Part shown: positions 16,249 through 25,200 of the stretch, in pieces
Layout of the letters: each line of letters begins with the position of its first letter
How positions within the stretch are numbered: the stretch's first letter is position 1
NCBI RefSeq assembly: GCF_003990185.1
Contig: NZ_RZHF01000005.1
Span: 1-64,000, forward strand
Source: Vreelandella nanhaiensis
GTDB taxonomy: Bacteria > Pseudomonadota > Gammaproteobacteria > Pseudomonadales > Halomonadaceae
Reading direction: 5' to 3'
Length of the DNA stretch: 64,000 nucleotides
Position numbers and translations under genes: made by a program
Notes under the pieces: model-generated
The model's database searches: none
The model's input: the letters and a program-made list of their open reading frames with translations, nothing else
Told to the model about the DNA's origin: nothing

Positions 16249-17397
16249 TCATGACACTCGCGAGACGCAAAAGCCCGCCGCGCTTAGCGGCGCTTCAAGC
16301 GCCACCGCATTGCCCGATAGCTGTACATTCAGCGTGGCAAACTCGCGGCGCAAGGGGTAATTCGCCCGGCAGTCGTCAAACCCCTGACGGATGCCCTGCA
16401 GAAGCACCTGGCGCTGCAGGCTGTCGTGATCGCGACGTACATCATAAACCGCACGCATACACAGGCGCAGCGCATCCTCAACCGGCAGTGCCTCCTGCAC
16501 ATGAAGCGACGCCAGCACCGGTAACGGGCAAATATCGGCAAACGTGTTTTGTATGGGTCGTTCAGCGTGGCGTGCCAGTGCCTGCTGGATCATCCAAGTG
16601 CCGCGCAGCTTGCCATCCAAGCTGTGCCCGGCAATATGCGGCGTAGCCAGGGCGACCAGGTCACGCAAGCTGGCATCGATACCCGGCTCGTTCTCCCACA
16701 CATCCAACACGGCGGTAATGTCGCCCTTACCCATCAGACGCCCGCGCAGGGCCATTTCATCAATACAGTCACCCCGGCCAGCGTTGAGCAACACAGTGCC
16801 TGGCGCAAGCTCATTGATTCGTTGGGCATTAAGCAGTTGATAAGTGGCATGAGGGCCATCCTTCACCAGCGGCGTATGCAGGCAGAGAATATCGCAGCGG
16901 TCAATCAGCGTATCCAGCGCTACAAAGCCCTGCCCACCCTCCTGCTCGGCTCTAGGCGGGTCGCACACAAGCGCATTCACCCCCAGCGCGTTCAAGCGAG
17001 CCAGCAAGCGGCTGCCCACATTTCCCGCTCCAACCACCCCTACCGTTCGCGAAAGAAGCGGCCAACCAGCGCGCTCAGCCAGCGTTAACAGGCTGCTCAA
17101 TACGTAATCCACTACGGCTTCAGCGTTGCAGCCAGGGGCACTGGCAAACGCAATATTGCGTGCCGCCAGCGCCGCGTGGTCAATGTGGTCGGTGCCAATG
17201 GTGCAAGTACCCACAAAGCGTATCGAACTATTGGCCAGCAGCGCTTCATTGACCTGCGTGATGGAGCGCACAATCAGGGCATCGGCATCCTTGACGTGCT
17301 CTGCGTTTATCTCGCGCCCGGGTAGGCGGGTAATCGAGCCAAAATCACCAAAGCAACGCTCGGCGGCGGGTATATTGGCGTCCACAATCAGCTTCAC
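16249..17397 (-). CDS. pdxB: Erythronate-4-phosphate dehydrogenase
   Basis: Second step of pyridoxal 5'-phosphate synthesis by the DXP-dependent route: NAD-dependent oxidation of 4-phosphoerythronate. The 382-residue protein has the D-2-hydroxyacid dehydrogenase layout with the NAD-binding GVVGAGNVGSRL, catalytic Arg in LNAGRGDCIDE, the Glu in WENEPGID and His in ATPHIAGHSLDGK, and the PdxB-specific C-terminal dimerisation domain. Start ATG 17397 agrees with the family N-terminus (MKLIVDANIPAAE). It stands alone between convergent htpX and a divergent WGR gene. Confidence 0.96.
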   Translation of the reverse strand: MKLIVDANIPAAERCFGDFGSITRLPGREINAEHVKDADALIVRSITQVNEALLANSSIRFVGTCTIGTDHIDHAALAARNIAFASAPGCNAEAVVDYVLSSLLTLAERAGWPLLSRTVGVVGAGNVGSRLLARLNALGVNALVCDPPRAEQEGGQGFVALDTLIDRCDILCLHTPLVKDGPHATYQLLNAQRINELAPGTVLLNAGRGDCIDEMALRGRLMGKGDITAVLDVWENEPGIDASLRDLVALATPHIAGHSLDGKLRGTWMIQQALARHAERPIQNTFADICPLPVLASLHVQEALPVEDALRLCMRAVYDVRRDHDSLQRQVLLQGIRQGFDDCRANYPLRREFATLNVQLSGNAVALEAPLSAAGFCVSRVS

Positions 17398-17541
17398 AGC
17401 GGTATCCTTTTAGCGATAATGAGCTTTACAATACCGCTCGCCGAGCAGAATTGGAAAAGGCTATTCAAGGCTTTGAAGGGTGGCATCAAAGCGCCTGTAC
17501 ATGAGTAGACCGGCAACAGGACAAATCGTGGGAGTAGGCTT

Positions 17542-17823
17542 GTGATCGTAAGGTGGGAAACTGACCACGACTATGTGTTGGTCCATATTCATCAGGACAT
17601 GTTCGGCGACTGGATATTTAGCCGCGCCTGGGGACAAATCGGCACACAGTTTGGCGGACTAAAGCATCAGTTGGCCGACACCCTTGAGCAGGCGCAGATG
17701 TGGCTTGAAGACGAAACGACCATTCAGGCATCACGCGGGTTTCGCAAGGTACTGGATGTGGCCGACAACACGCCGGAAGGCCAAGAAGCCATGCGGCAGC
17801 TTTCACTGCTTGACCTTTTGTAG
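17542..17823 (+). CDS. Small WGR-domain protein
   Basis: A 93-residue protein consisting almost entirely of one WGR-like domain: the motif RAWGQIGTQFGG (Gln replacing the Arg of WGR), preceded by YVLVHIHQDMFGDW and followed by the acidic helix. WGR domains bind nucleic acid ends in PARPs and occur with MolR-type regulators in bacteria, but free-standing copies have no assigned job. It begins with GTG at 17542 after GGGAG. It is convergent with the glutaredoxin-like gene and divergent from pdxB. Confidence 0.72.
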   Translation: MIVRWETDHDYVLVHIHQDMFGDWIFSRAWGQIGTQFGGLKHQLADTLEQAQMWLEDETTIQASRGFRKVLDVADNTPEGQEAMRQLSLLDLL

Positions 17824-17854
17824 GGCTAGGCAGGTAAAGCTCGACAAGCATGCG

Positions 17855-18190
17855 CTACCCCAGAAAACGCCGCCCGTTGCGCTGATAGGCGTCCTTCGGC
17901 GGCGACTCCAGCGCTTCTTCTACTAGCGCTGCAAGCGCGTGCTCATCAAGCCAGCCGCGCTCTCGCAGCCAACCCGCAAGGCGCTCAATTTCAAAGCCCT
18001 GCGCAAGCTGGCTGCCCTGGCTATCCACCACAACCGGTATGTATCTGCCGTAACGCTCGATTAATTCATCGTTCTCGCTGATTTCGATGCGCTCGAGCGC
18101 GACGTCCTGGTTGGCAAGCGCCGTCAGCAGCGCCTCCACCTGGGTGCACAAGTGACAACCCAGGGTAGTGTAAAGCACCAGCGAAATCAC
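17855..18190 (-). CDS. Glutaredoxin-family (DUF836-type) protein
   Basis: A 111-residue thioredoxin-fold protein with a redox-active CHLC at residues 12-15 and the cis-Pro in RYIPVVV. The N-terminal 75 residues form the fold; the C-terminal extension (LRERGWLDEHALAALVEEAL) is helical. Probably a thiol-disulfide oxidoreductase; the partner is unknown. It starts 18 bases after the rlmKL stop in the same direction, so it is likely co-transcribed. Confidence 0.82.
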   Translation of the reverse strand: MISLVLYTTLGCHLCTQVEALLTALANQDVALERIEISENDELIERYGRYIPVVVDSQGSQLAQGFEIERLAGWLRERGWLDEHALAALVEEALESPPKDAYQRNGRRFLG

Positions 18191-18208
18191 ACCGACAGCA
18201 CCAGGCGC

Positions 18209-20413
18209 CTAGCCACGATGGCGCAGCAGGAACACGTGGTGCATGTTGGTGCGCCGCTGGAAGTCGGGGTCAAAGGTGCGTGAGGTAATTTCCTCGACCG
18301 CATAGCGCTCGCTCAATGTCTCATCAAGCTTGAAGCGCCGCTGATTGTTGGAAAATACCAGTGTCCCGCCAGGAGCAAGCCGGGCCATAGCGAGTTCCAC
18401 TAGGCGCGAATGGTCGCGCTGCACGTCGAGCGTATCGCGCATCTTCTTGGAGTTAGAGAACGTCGGCGGGTCCATGAAGATCAGGTCAAACTCGGCGCTG
18501 GCGGTTTCCAGCCAACGGAAGCAATCATCGCGGGTAACGCGGTGAAGTCTGGGGTCGAGCTTGTTCAAAGCAAAGTTGTCCTTTGCCCACTCAAGATAGG
18601 TGTTGGACATATCTACGCTAACGCTGTCGCTGGCCCCGCCCAAGGCGGCCTGAACGGTAGCCGTGGCGGTATAGCAGAACAGGTTCAAGAAGCGCTTGCC
18701 ACGGGCCATTTCCCCCAGCATACGGCGTACCGGACGGTGGTCCAGAAAGAGCCCGGTATCCAGATAGTCGCGCAGGTTCACCCATAGCCGCGCCTCCCCT
18801 TCACGCACTTCAAAGCGCTCGCCACTGGCCTCGCGCTTCTGATACTGGGCGCTGCCCACTTGACGCTCACGGCGTTTGATGTAGACCTTGCTGGCATCGA
18901 CGCCCAGCGCTTCAGGCAGTACTTCAAGCGCATCGAACAAACGCTTTTGTGCCTGGGCGGGGTTAACAGAGCTAGGGGCGGCGTACTCCTGCACGTGCAC
19001 GCGGTCGCCATAGCGGTCTACCGCCAAGGCGAATTCGGGCATGTCGGCGTCATACACCCGATAGCAGCTCTCACCGCTCTGTTTCAACCATTTTTTAAGA
19101 CGTTTCTGGTTTTTAGCCAGCCGGTTGGCAAACATCTGTGCGTTTTCAGATACGTTGGAAGACGCCTTTTGGGGCGCTCCGGCGTCCTGCGTATCCGCCT
19201 GCTTCTCAGGCGTGGCATTCTGAACGCCGATATCCATAAGCAGTAGCTTGGCATCCAGGGCGCCGTTCTTGAGCGCGTACTGCTTGTGCGCCCGCAGCCC
19301 CAACCGGTGACCCAGATCCGGGTTGCCGGTAAATAGTGCCAACGTCCAGCCAGGGAACAACGCCTTGGCCTTTTCACCTAGCTGTGAATAAAGGCGCACA
19401 AGCTCGGGAAGCTCACCCAAACGCTCACCGTAGGGCGGGTTGGTAATCAGCAGCCCGTTCGTTTCCGTAAGCGTTTCTGGCCGGGTTAGCTGGCCAAGGC
19501 TCTGGCCGTGCAGGGTAATCAGTGCTGGAATTCCCGCCCGCATGGCATTGGTCTTGGCCGCTGATAACGCTGCCGGGCTTTGATCAAACCCGAGCAGTTG
19601 ATTCTTGCACCGCTTGCGGCCAATGGAGGCACGTGCTTGTGCCTCGCGCCTCAGCTCAAGCCAAATTGCCTCATCGTGCCCACTCCATCCCTTGAAGCCA
19701 AACCGCTCGCGGTCCAGGTTCGGCGCTTGGTCGGCGGCCATTAACGCGGCTTCAATCAGCAGCGTGCCCGCCCCGCATAGCGGGTCAATCAATGGCTCCC
19801 CGGCCTTGGCGCGTTCTGGCCAGCCCGCGCGCACCAGCAGTGCGGCCGCCAGGTTCTCCTTGAGCGGCGCGTGCCCTACATCTCGTCGATAACCGCGCCG
19901 GTGCAGGCTATCACCTGAAAGATCAATACCCAGTGTCAGGTTGGCGCGGTGCAAATGGGCGTACAGGCGCAGATCCGGCAGCTTGGTATCAATAGAAGGG
20001 CGCTCCTGCCCGGCAAGCTGCAGGGAGTCCACCACCCCATCCTTCACCGTTTGTGCACCAAACCGGGTGTGGCGGATATGGTCGCTTCGGCCATGGAAAT
20101 CCACCGCCAGCGTCTTGCCAACGCTCAAATGCTGTGTCCAGGCAATGCGGGCGACGGCGTCGCGCAACTGCTCGGGGGTTTCGATCATTGATTCCCGGGC
20201 TAATAGCAGAATCACGCGGTTGGCAAGGCGCGACCACAGACATACACGGTAGGCAGTGGCTTGGCTTGCGGTGAAATACACACCGGCTACGGTGGTTTTT
20301 CCTGGGGTGGCGCCTAACGCTGCCAGCTCATCAGCCAATAGGCCTTCGATGCCCTTCGGGCAGGTGGCCAGCAAGTTCAGGGGGGCATTTTGACTCGTTT
20401 CGGTCATAGTCAT
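18209..20413 (-). CDS. rlmKL: Bifunctional 23S rRNA methyltransferase RlmK/RlmL
   Basis: Makes m2G2445 and m7G2069 in 23S rRNA. The 734-residue fusion has an N-terminal THUMP domain, the RlmL methyltransferase (DPLCGAGTLLIEAALMA; catalytic TNPPYGERLG), a linker at about 400-430 rich in Ala/Gln, and the RlmK methyltransferase (FLNLFCYTATATVQAALGG; DLIFMDPPTFSNSK). Length and order match E. coli RlmKL (702 residues) with a longer linker. The ATG at 20413 (or 20407, MTETS) gives the start. Confidence 0.95.
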   Translation of the reverse strand: MTMTETSQNAPLNLLATCPKGIEGLLADELAALGATPGKTTVAGVYFTASQATAYRVCLWSRLANRVILLLARESMIETPEQLRDAVARIAWTQHLSVGKTLAVDFHGRSDHIRHTRFGAQTVKDGVVDSLQLAGQERPSIDTKLPDLRLYAHLHRANLTLGIDLSGDSLHRRGYRRDVGHAPLKENLAAALLVRAGWPERAKAGEPLIDPLCGAGTLLIEAALMAADQAPNLDRERFGFKGWSGHDEAIWLELRREAQARASIGRKRCKNQLLGFDQSPAALSAAKTNAMRAGIPALITLHGQSLGQLTRPETLTETNGLLITNPPYGERLGELPELVRLYSQLGEKAKALFPGWTLALFTGNPDLGHRLGLRAHKQYALKNGALDAKLLLMDIGVQNATPEKQADTQDAGAPQKASSNVSENAQMFANRLAKNQKRLKKWLKQSGESCYRVYDADMPEFALAVDRYGDRVHVQEYAAPSSVNPAQAQKRLFDALEVLPEALGVDASKVYIKRRERQVGSAQYQKREASGERFEVREGEARLWVNLRDYLDTGLFLDHRPVRRMLGEMARGKRFLNLFCYTATATVQAALGGASDSVSVDMSNTYLEWAKDNFALNKLDPRLHRVTRDDCFRWLETASAEFDLIFMDPPTFSNSKKMRDTLDVQRDHSRLVELAMARLAPGGTLVFSNNQRRFKLDETLSERYAVEEITSRTFDPDFQRRTNMHHVFLLRHRG

Positions 20414-20667
20414 GGCAGCGCGTAACCGCGCAATATTCCTATATATGGCAAATGTATTTACATCTTATGACAATTTGGGGGTCGACAAGTGCCCCCATCA
20501 TGATCTAAGAATAAAAGGGTAGCTACATAAAAACGCATGCGTTGCTTGTCTAGGTCATTACTTGACCTAAGGCTTGTTAAGGTTACCACCCGACCGGTTC
20601 AGCACGTGAGTGCTAAACATGAGCGTCTGGCGGTTGACCTGCTCTTGAAGTCAGCTCTCGAAGTAGG

Positions 20668-20708
20668 GCTTATCCATGTCGATTACGCTATGAAGCCATG
20701 GATAAAGC
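20668..20708 (+). promoter_or_regulatory. Hairpin in the rmf leader
   Basis: GCTTATCCATG (20668-20678) can pair with CATGGATAAAGC (20697-20708; one extra A) around an 18-base loop, ending about 43 bases before the rmf start. It is a candidate RNA stability or translation element in the leader of a gene known in E. coli for a very stable mRNA. Confidence 0.4.
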
Positions 20709-20733
20709 GTTCTATTTCTTTTTAAAGGCTTTC

Positions 20734-20748
20734 ATGAAAAGAGGTTAG
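20734..20748 (+). promoter_or_regulatory. Four-codon leader ORF (MKRG) overlapping the rmf ribosome-binding site
   Basis: TAAAGG, a short spacer, then ATG AAA AGA GGT TAG, three bases before the rmf ATG. Its codons contain the AGAGGT that serves as Shine-Dalgarno for rmf. Translation of the mini-ORF would therefore both cover and deliver ribosomes to the rmf start. Confidence 0.4.
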
Positions 20749-20751
20749 CCA

Positions 20752-20961
20752 ATGAAACGACAAAAGCGTGACCGCTTCCAGCGGGCCTATGTCCACGGGT
20801 ACAAGGCAGGTGTTACAGGCCGCTCCCGTGATGATTGTCCCAGTCAAGATATCAATTTACGCGAATACTGGATGAGCGGTTGGCGTGAAGGTCGCGGAGA
20901 CCAATGGGATGGAATGACCGGCGTTTCCGGTATTCATAAAAACCCATCGGTTATGACCTAA
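20752..20961 (+). CDS. rmf: Ribosome modulation factor
   Basis: Small basic protein (69 residues; 55 in E. coli) that binds the 30S subunit and drives 100S ribosome dimers in stationary phase. The core matches Rmf: KRQKRDRFQRAYVHGYKAGV, then CPSQDINLREYWMSGWREGR; the extra length is a C-terminal tail (about 14 residues, GVSGIHKNPSVMT). AGAGGT precedes the ATG. A clear terminator follows. Confidence 0.95.
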   Translation: MKRQKRDRFQRAYVHGYKAGVTGRSRDDCPSQDINLREYWMSGWREGRGDQWDGMTGVSGIHKNPSVMT

Positions 20962-20999
20962 CCAGTTATATATTCCTTAATTTTACATTTTGGAACATG

Positions 21000-21026
21000 A
21001 AGCCCGCTTTTTAGCGGGCTTTTTAG
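21000..21026 (+). terminator. Rho-independent terminator of rmf
   Basis: AAGCCCGC-TTTTTA-GCGGGCTT followed by TTT. It acts on the forward transcript; on the minus strand no T-run follows, so pyrD (ending at 21057) is not served the same way. Confidence 0.85.
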
Positions 21027-21056
21027 TTTTCAAGCCTACTCGCTTTTAAATCCGGC

Positions 21057-22070
21057 TTAGCGTGCCTTTAATGCGTTGGCACATACATTGACCAGCTTGG
21101 GCCCTTGGTAGATAAGCCCTGAATAGAGCTGAACCAGATTTGCACCTGCCGCTATCTTGGCCTTGGCGGTTTCTGCGCTATCAATACCGCCTACACCGAT
21201 AATCGGAAGCTCAGGCAGGTGCTGGCGTAACAGGCGTATTATCACATTGGAAGGCTCAAACACCGGCTTGCCGGAAAGCCCGCCCGCTTCTTTAGCCTGA
21301 GAGTCACTCTGCACCGCATCGCGGGAGACCGTGGTGTTGGTGGCAATCACACCATCGAGCTCGTTGCGGGCAATGCTTTGGGCCACGAGCGCTACTTCGT
21401 GCTCGCTCATATCCGGAGCAATTTTGATCAGCAAAGGCACTTTGCGCCTCGCCTCGGTATCCAATCTCCGGCTCTGCGCGCGAATGGGACCAAGCAGGGC
21501 ATCCAGCTGTTCGCCAAACTGCAGCGTGCGTAGCCCTGGCGTATTGGGCGAAGAAATATTGACGGTGATATAGTCCGCCACTGGATGAACTTCATCTAGG
21601 CAGGCCAGGTAATCATCCAGGGCATTGTCTACCGAGGTCGTCAGGTTCTTGCCAATATTGATACCCACGATGCCGTTATAGTGGCGTTTTTTTACCTGAG
21701 CCACTAAATGTTTCACCCCTTTGTTATTGAACCCAAAGCGGTTAATGATGGCCTCGTGCCCCGCCAAGCGAAACAGTCGCGGCTTGGGGTTACCCGGCTG
21801 GGCCTTGGGGGTTACCGTGCCCACCTCCACAAACCCGAAGCCCAGTGCGCCCAGCGCATCCAGGTGGTCGGCATTTTTATCCAGCCCCGCCGCCAAGCCC
21901 ACCCGGTTGGCAAACCGCAGCCCCATCAACTCGACAGGATCATCGACGGCTTTACCTACCAAAGGCGTTACGCCCCCTACCCGATGCAACGCATCTAACG
22001 TGCCCAAGGCCATGCCGTGCGAGGCTTCGGGGTCAATACGAAAGAGCAGCGAGCGGGCAAGTGAGTACAT
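21057..22070 (-). CDS. pyrD: Dihydroorotate dehydrogenase (quinone), class 2
   Basis: Fourth step of pyrimidine synthesis, oxidising dihydroorotate with membrane quinone via FMN. The 337-residue protein has the N-terminal membrane-association helices (MYSLARSLLFRIDPEASHG), FMN-binding GLAAGLDKN, the catalytic Ser region NISSPNTPGLR and KIAPDM. I chose ATG 22070 because it gives the E. coli length (336); a frame open further upstream runs through the terminator of the preceding gene and has no family match. Confidence 0.96.
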   Translation of the reverse strand: MYSLARSLLFRIDPEASHGMALGTLDALHRVGGVTPLVGKAVDDPVELMGLRFANRVGLAAGLDKNADHLDALGALGFGFVEVGTVTPKAQPGNPKPRLFRLAGHEAIINRFGFNNKGVKHLVAQVKKRHYNGIVGINIGKNLTTSVDNALDDYLACLDEVHPVADYITVNISSPNTPGLRTLQFGEQLDALLGPIRAQSRRLDTEARRKVPLLIKIAPDMSEHEVALVAQSIARNELDGVIATNTTVSRDAVQSDSQAKEAGGLSGKPVFEPSNVIIRLLRQHLPELPIIGVGGIDSAETAKAKIAAGANLVQLYSGLIYQGPKLVNVCANALKAR

Positions 22071-22196
22071 CAACGAGGTCTCTCTTAAAAGGTGGGCAGT
22101 GCTGAGCGGCGCAAAGTATAGCGCAAACTCCCTACCCAACGCACCGCAACAGACGCTTATCAGTAGTTCGCCTATACCAAACGACAGCCCGCCTGT

Positions 22197-22232
22197 ATAA
22201 AAAACCGCGCCTGGCAGGCTCCAGGCGCGGTT
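22197..22232 (-). terminator. Rho-independent terminator of the NAD-GDH gene
   Basis: Minus-strand AACCGCGCCTGG/CCAGGCGCGGTT with a 6-base loop, followed by TTTTTTAT. It separates the NAD-GDH transcript from pyrD. Confidence 0.88.
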
Positions 22233-22266
22233 ATCTTTAGCAACGCTTTGGTTAAAACAGAGCGCG

Positions 22267-25200
22267 TCAGGCTTCGCTATCACTCTCCGCCAAGTCAACC
22301 AGTTCACGTACAGCCACCGCGAACAGCGCAAATCCACCTTCGCTACCGCCGCGCACTTCGTTGATCAAATGACACCAGCGGCGGTGTAACTGGTTATGCT
22401 GTTCAAGCCACTGGTCAACGCGTTCCGGCGTATCACGGCTACCGGCTTCCAGCTTGAGTACGCTGGTGGTCAGCGCCAGTTGCTGGCGATCGATATCGTC
22501 CCGGAAGGTTTCCCGTGCCTGCACTTGCCAGCCATCGCGCACTTCAAGCTGGGTAACCTGCTGGATCATCCAGGGTAACTCGAGGCGACTGCCGATTTCG
22601 TAGAACACTTCGGCCACGCGCTGGGGCTTCTCGTTGGTGGCACGTGCGGCCTGGATAATCCCAAGACCGGCATACAGGCTGGGTGCTGCGGCAACGGTAG
22701 AGGCCAGCGCCTCCGGCACGCCAGCCTGTTGCAACTCATCACGCCGCTGCGTCCAGGCATCAAGTTCTTCACCGCTTAACAGCTCACCCATCTCCTCCTG
22801 CAGCTGGGCCAAGCGCGGGGCAAAGTACTCAATCGTATCCTGGGTGGAAAGATTTAAATGCTGACGCAGGAACCAGCGCGTGGCCCGGCGGATCAGGCGC
22901 ATCAGATCAAGCATCATCGTGTGCTGTACTTCGCTGGATACCTGATTGTCCAGCGCTTCGATCTGCGCCCACAACGAGGGTAGATTAAAGCTATCCCGCG
23001 CGATCACGTAGTTACGTGCGATAGCCGCCCGTCCGGCGCCGGTTGAATCCATCAAGCGGCGTATAAATACGATGCCCATGTGATCGACCAGATCGTTGGC
23101 GACCTGGGTAGCCACGATTTCACGCTTCAGGCGGTGCTCGTACATCTCGGTCTGATAGCGCTCGGTCAATACCGAGGGGAAAAGGCGCTCCAAGTGGCGA
23201 TGAACGTAGGTATCATCGGGCACGTCAGAGTTAATCAAATCGCCTTTCAGGGTGCTCTTGGCGTATGAAATGAGTACGGAAAGCTCAGGTAAGCGCATGC
23301 CCTGCTGGTTACTTGCCCGCTCTTTCAGCACCTCATCAGAAGGCAGGAACTCAAGCTCGCGGTCAATCTGCCCGGCTGATTCCAGCTCGCTGATAAACCG
23401 GCGGTAAGGACCAATTCCCTGGTGAGAGAGAATTTCTGAAAGATCCAGCGCTTGCGCCTGACGGTAGTTATCCAGGATAACCAGATCAGCCACTTCGTCG
23501 GTCATTTCCGCCAGCAGCTCATTGCGCTGCTTGTCGGTCATGTCACCGCGCTTGACCACGTCGTCGATCAATATCTTGATATTGACCTCGTGGTCAGAGC
23601 AGTTAACTCCGCCTGCGTTATCGATAAAGTCGGTATAAACGCGCACGCCCTTGGCGGCCGCTTCCATCCGTCCACGCTGGGTCAGGCCCAGGTTACCGCC
23701 CTCGCCTACCACTCGGCAGTTAAGGTCAGCACCGTTAATGCGCAGCGCATCGTTGGCTTTGTCGCCAACGTCGGCATCGGTTTCCTCGGAGCTTTTCACG
23801 TAGGTGCCGATACCGCCGTTCCAGATCAGATCCACGTGGGATTGCAGCATGGCGCGAATCAGTTCGTTGGGCGATAGGCGCTCTTCCTGAATGCCAAACA
23901 CCTGCTGCATTTCCGGCGTAATCGAGATCGATTTGGCGCTACGGCTAAAGATGCCACCGCCCTGGGAAATCAGCTCGCGGCTGTAGTCTTCCCAGCTGGA
24001 ACGCGGCAGGTCAAACAGCCGCTTACGCTCGGCAAAGGCCGCCTCGGCATCTGGGTTTGGGTCAATAAAGATATGTAGGTGGTTGAAAGCTCCCACCAGT
24101 TGAATCTTGTCGGACAGCAGCATGCCATTACCGAACACGTCGCCGGCCATGTCACCAATGCCCACCACGCTGAACAGATCTTGCTGAGTGTCCACGCCCA
24201 GGTTCTTGAAGTGGCGCTTGACCGACTGCCAGGCACCGCGTGCGGTAATGCCCATTTTCTTGTGGTCGTAACCGTTAGCCCCGCCGGAAGCAAACGCATC
24301 GCCCAGCCAGTGGCCGTATTCAATGGAAATCTCGTTGGCGATATCCGAGAACGTGGCCGTGCCTTTATCGGCTGCTACCACCAGGTAGACATCGTCTTCA
24401 TCATGACGTACCACATTTACTGGCGGCACGACGTCGCCGCCATCCAGATTATCCGTCACGTCTAACAGCGCTCGGATAAAGATTTTATAGCAGGCGATGC
24501 CTTCTTTTTGCTGCGTTTCACGGTCGGCATTTTCCGGCATGCGTTTGCATACAAAGCCGCCCTTGGCGCCTACCGGTACGATAACCGCATTCTTGACCTG
24601 CTGTGCTTTTACCAGCCCCAGCACTTCGGTGCGGAAGTCTTCATGACGGTCAGACCAGCGCAGACCACCGCGTGCGACCTTGCCACCACGCAGGTGAACG
24701 CCCTCCACCCGCGGCGAGCAGACAAAAATCTCGAACATGGGCCGTGGTTTGGGCATGCCCGTTACTTTGGAAGGTTCAAGTTTAAAGGCGATATAGTCTT
24801 TAAAACGACCGTTGTCGGCACGCTGGTAGTAGTTGGTTCGCAGCGTCGCTTGAATAAGCTCCATAAAGCGGCGCAGCAGCTGGTCGTCGTTCAGGCTCGC
24901 GACCGCTTCCAGATGCTCGTTGATCCGCGCCACACACTCATCCGTGTCATGAGACCCAAGCGCAGGATCAAAGCGCAGGCGGAACATTTCCACCAGCTCC
25001 TGGGTGATGGCCGGATAGTTGGCGAGTGTCGCGGCGATATAGTCTTGCGACATGCCAAAGCGGATCTGCTTTAAGTAGCGTGCATAGCCACGCAGCATGG
25101 CCACTTCACGCCAATCAAGACCGGCTGCGATAATCAGTCGGTTGAAAGAGTCGTTATCGGCCTCGCCCGCCCAGATACGCTTGAAGGCTTCGCCAAAGGT

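Larger units (their letters stand above)
20414..20751. other. Divergent rlmKL-rmf intergenic region with several dyads
   Basis: The 338-base region holds no convincing gene. Inverted repeats are visible: TGGGGG/CCCCCA (20476-20497), TAGGTCA-N5-TGACCTA (20551-20569), and a larger hairpin close to rmf described separately. It must contain the promoters of both genes; I could not assign -35/-10 boxes with confidence. Confidence 0.5.

Noticed and set aside
20537..20725. Forward 62-codon frame upstream of rmf
   Set aside because: No ribosome-binding site, no family resemblance, and it covers the dyads of the rmf leader; probably leader RNA.
22071..22337. N-terminal extension of pyrD by 89 codons
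   Set aside because: It runs through the terminator and the 3' end of the NAD-GDH gene; the shorter start gives the standard class 2 length and N-terminus.
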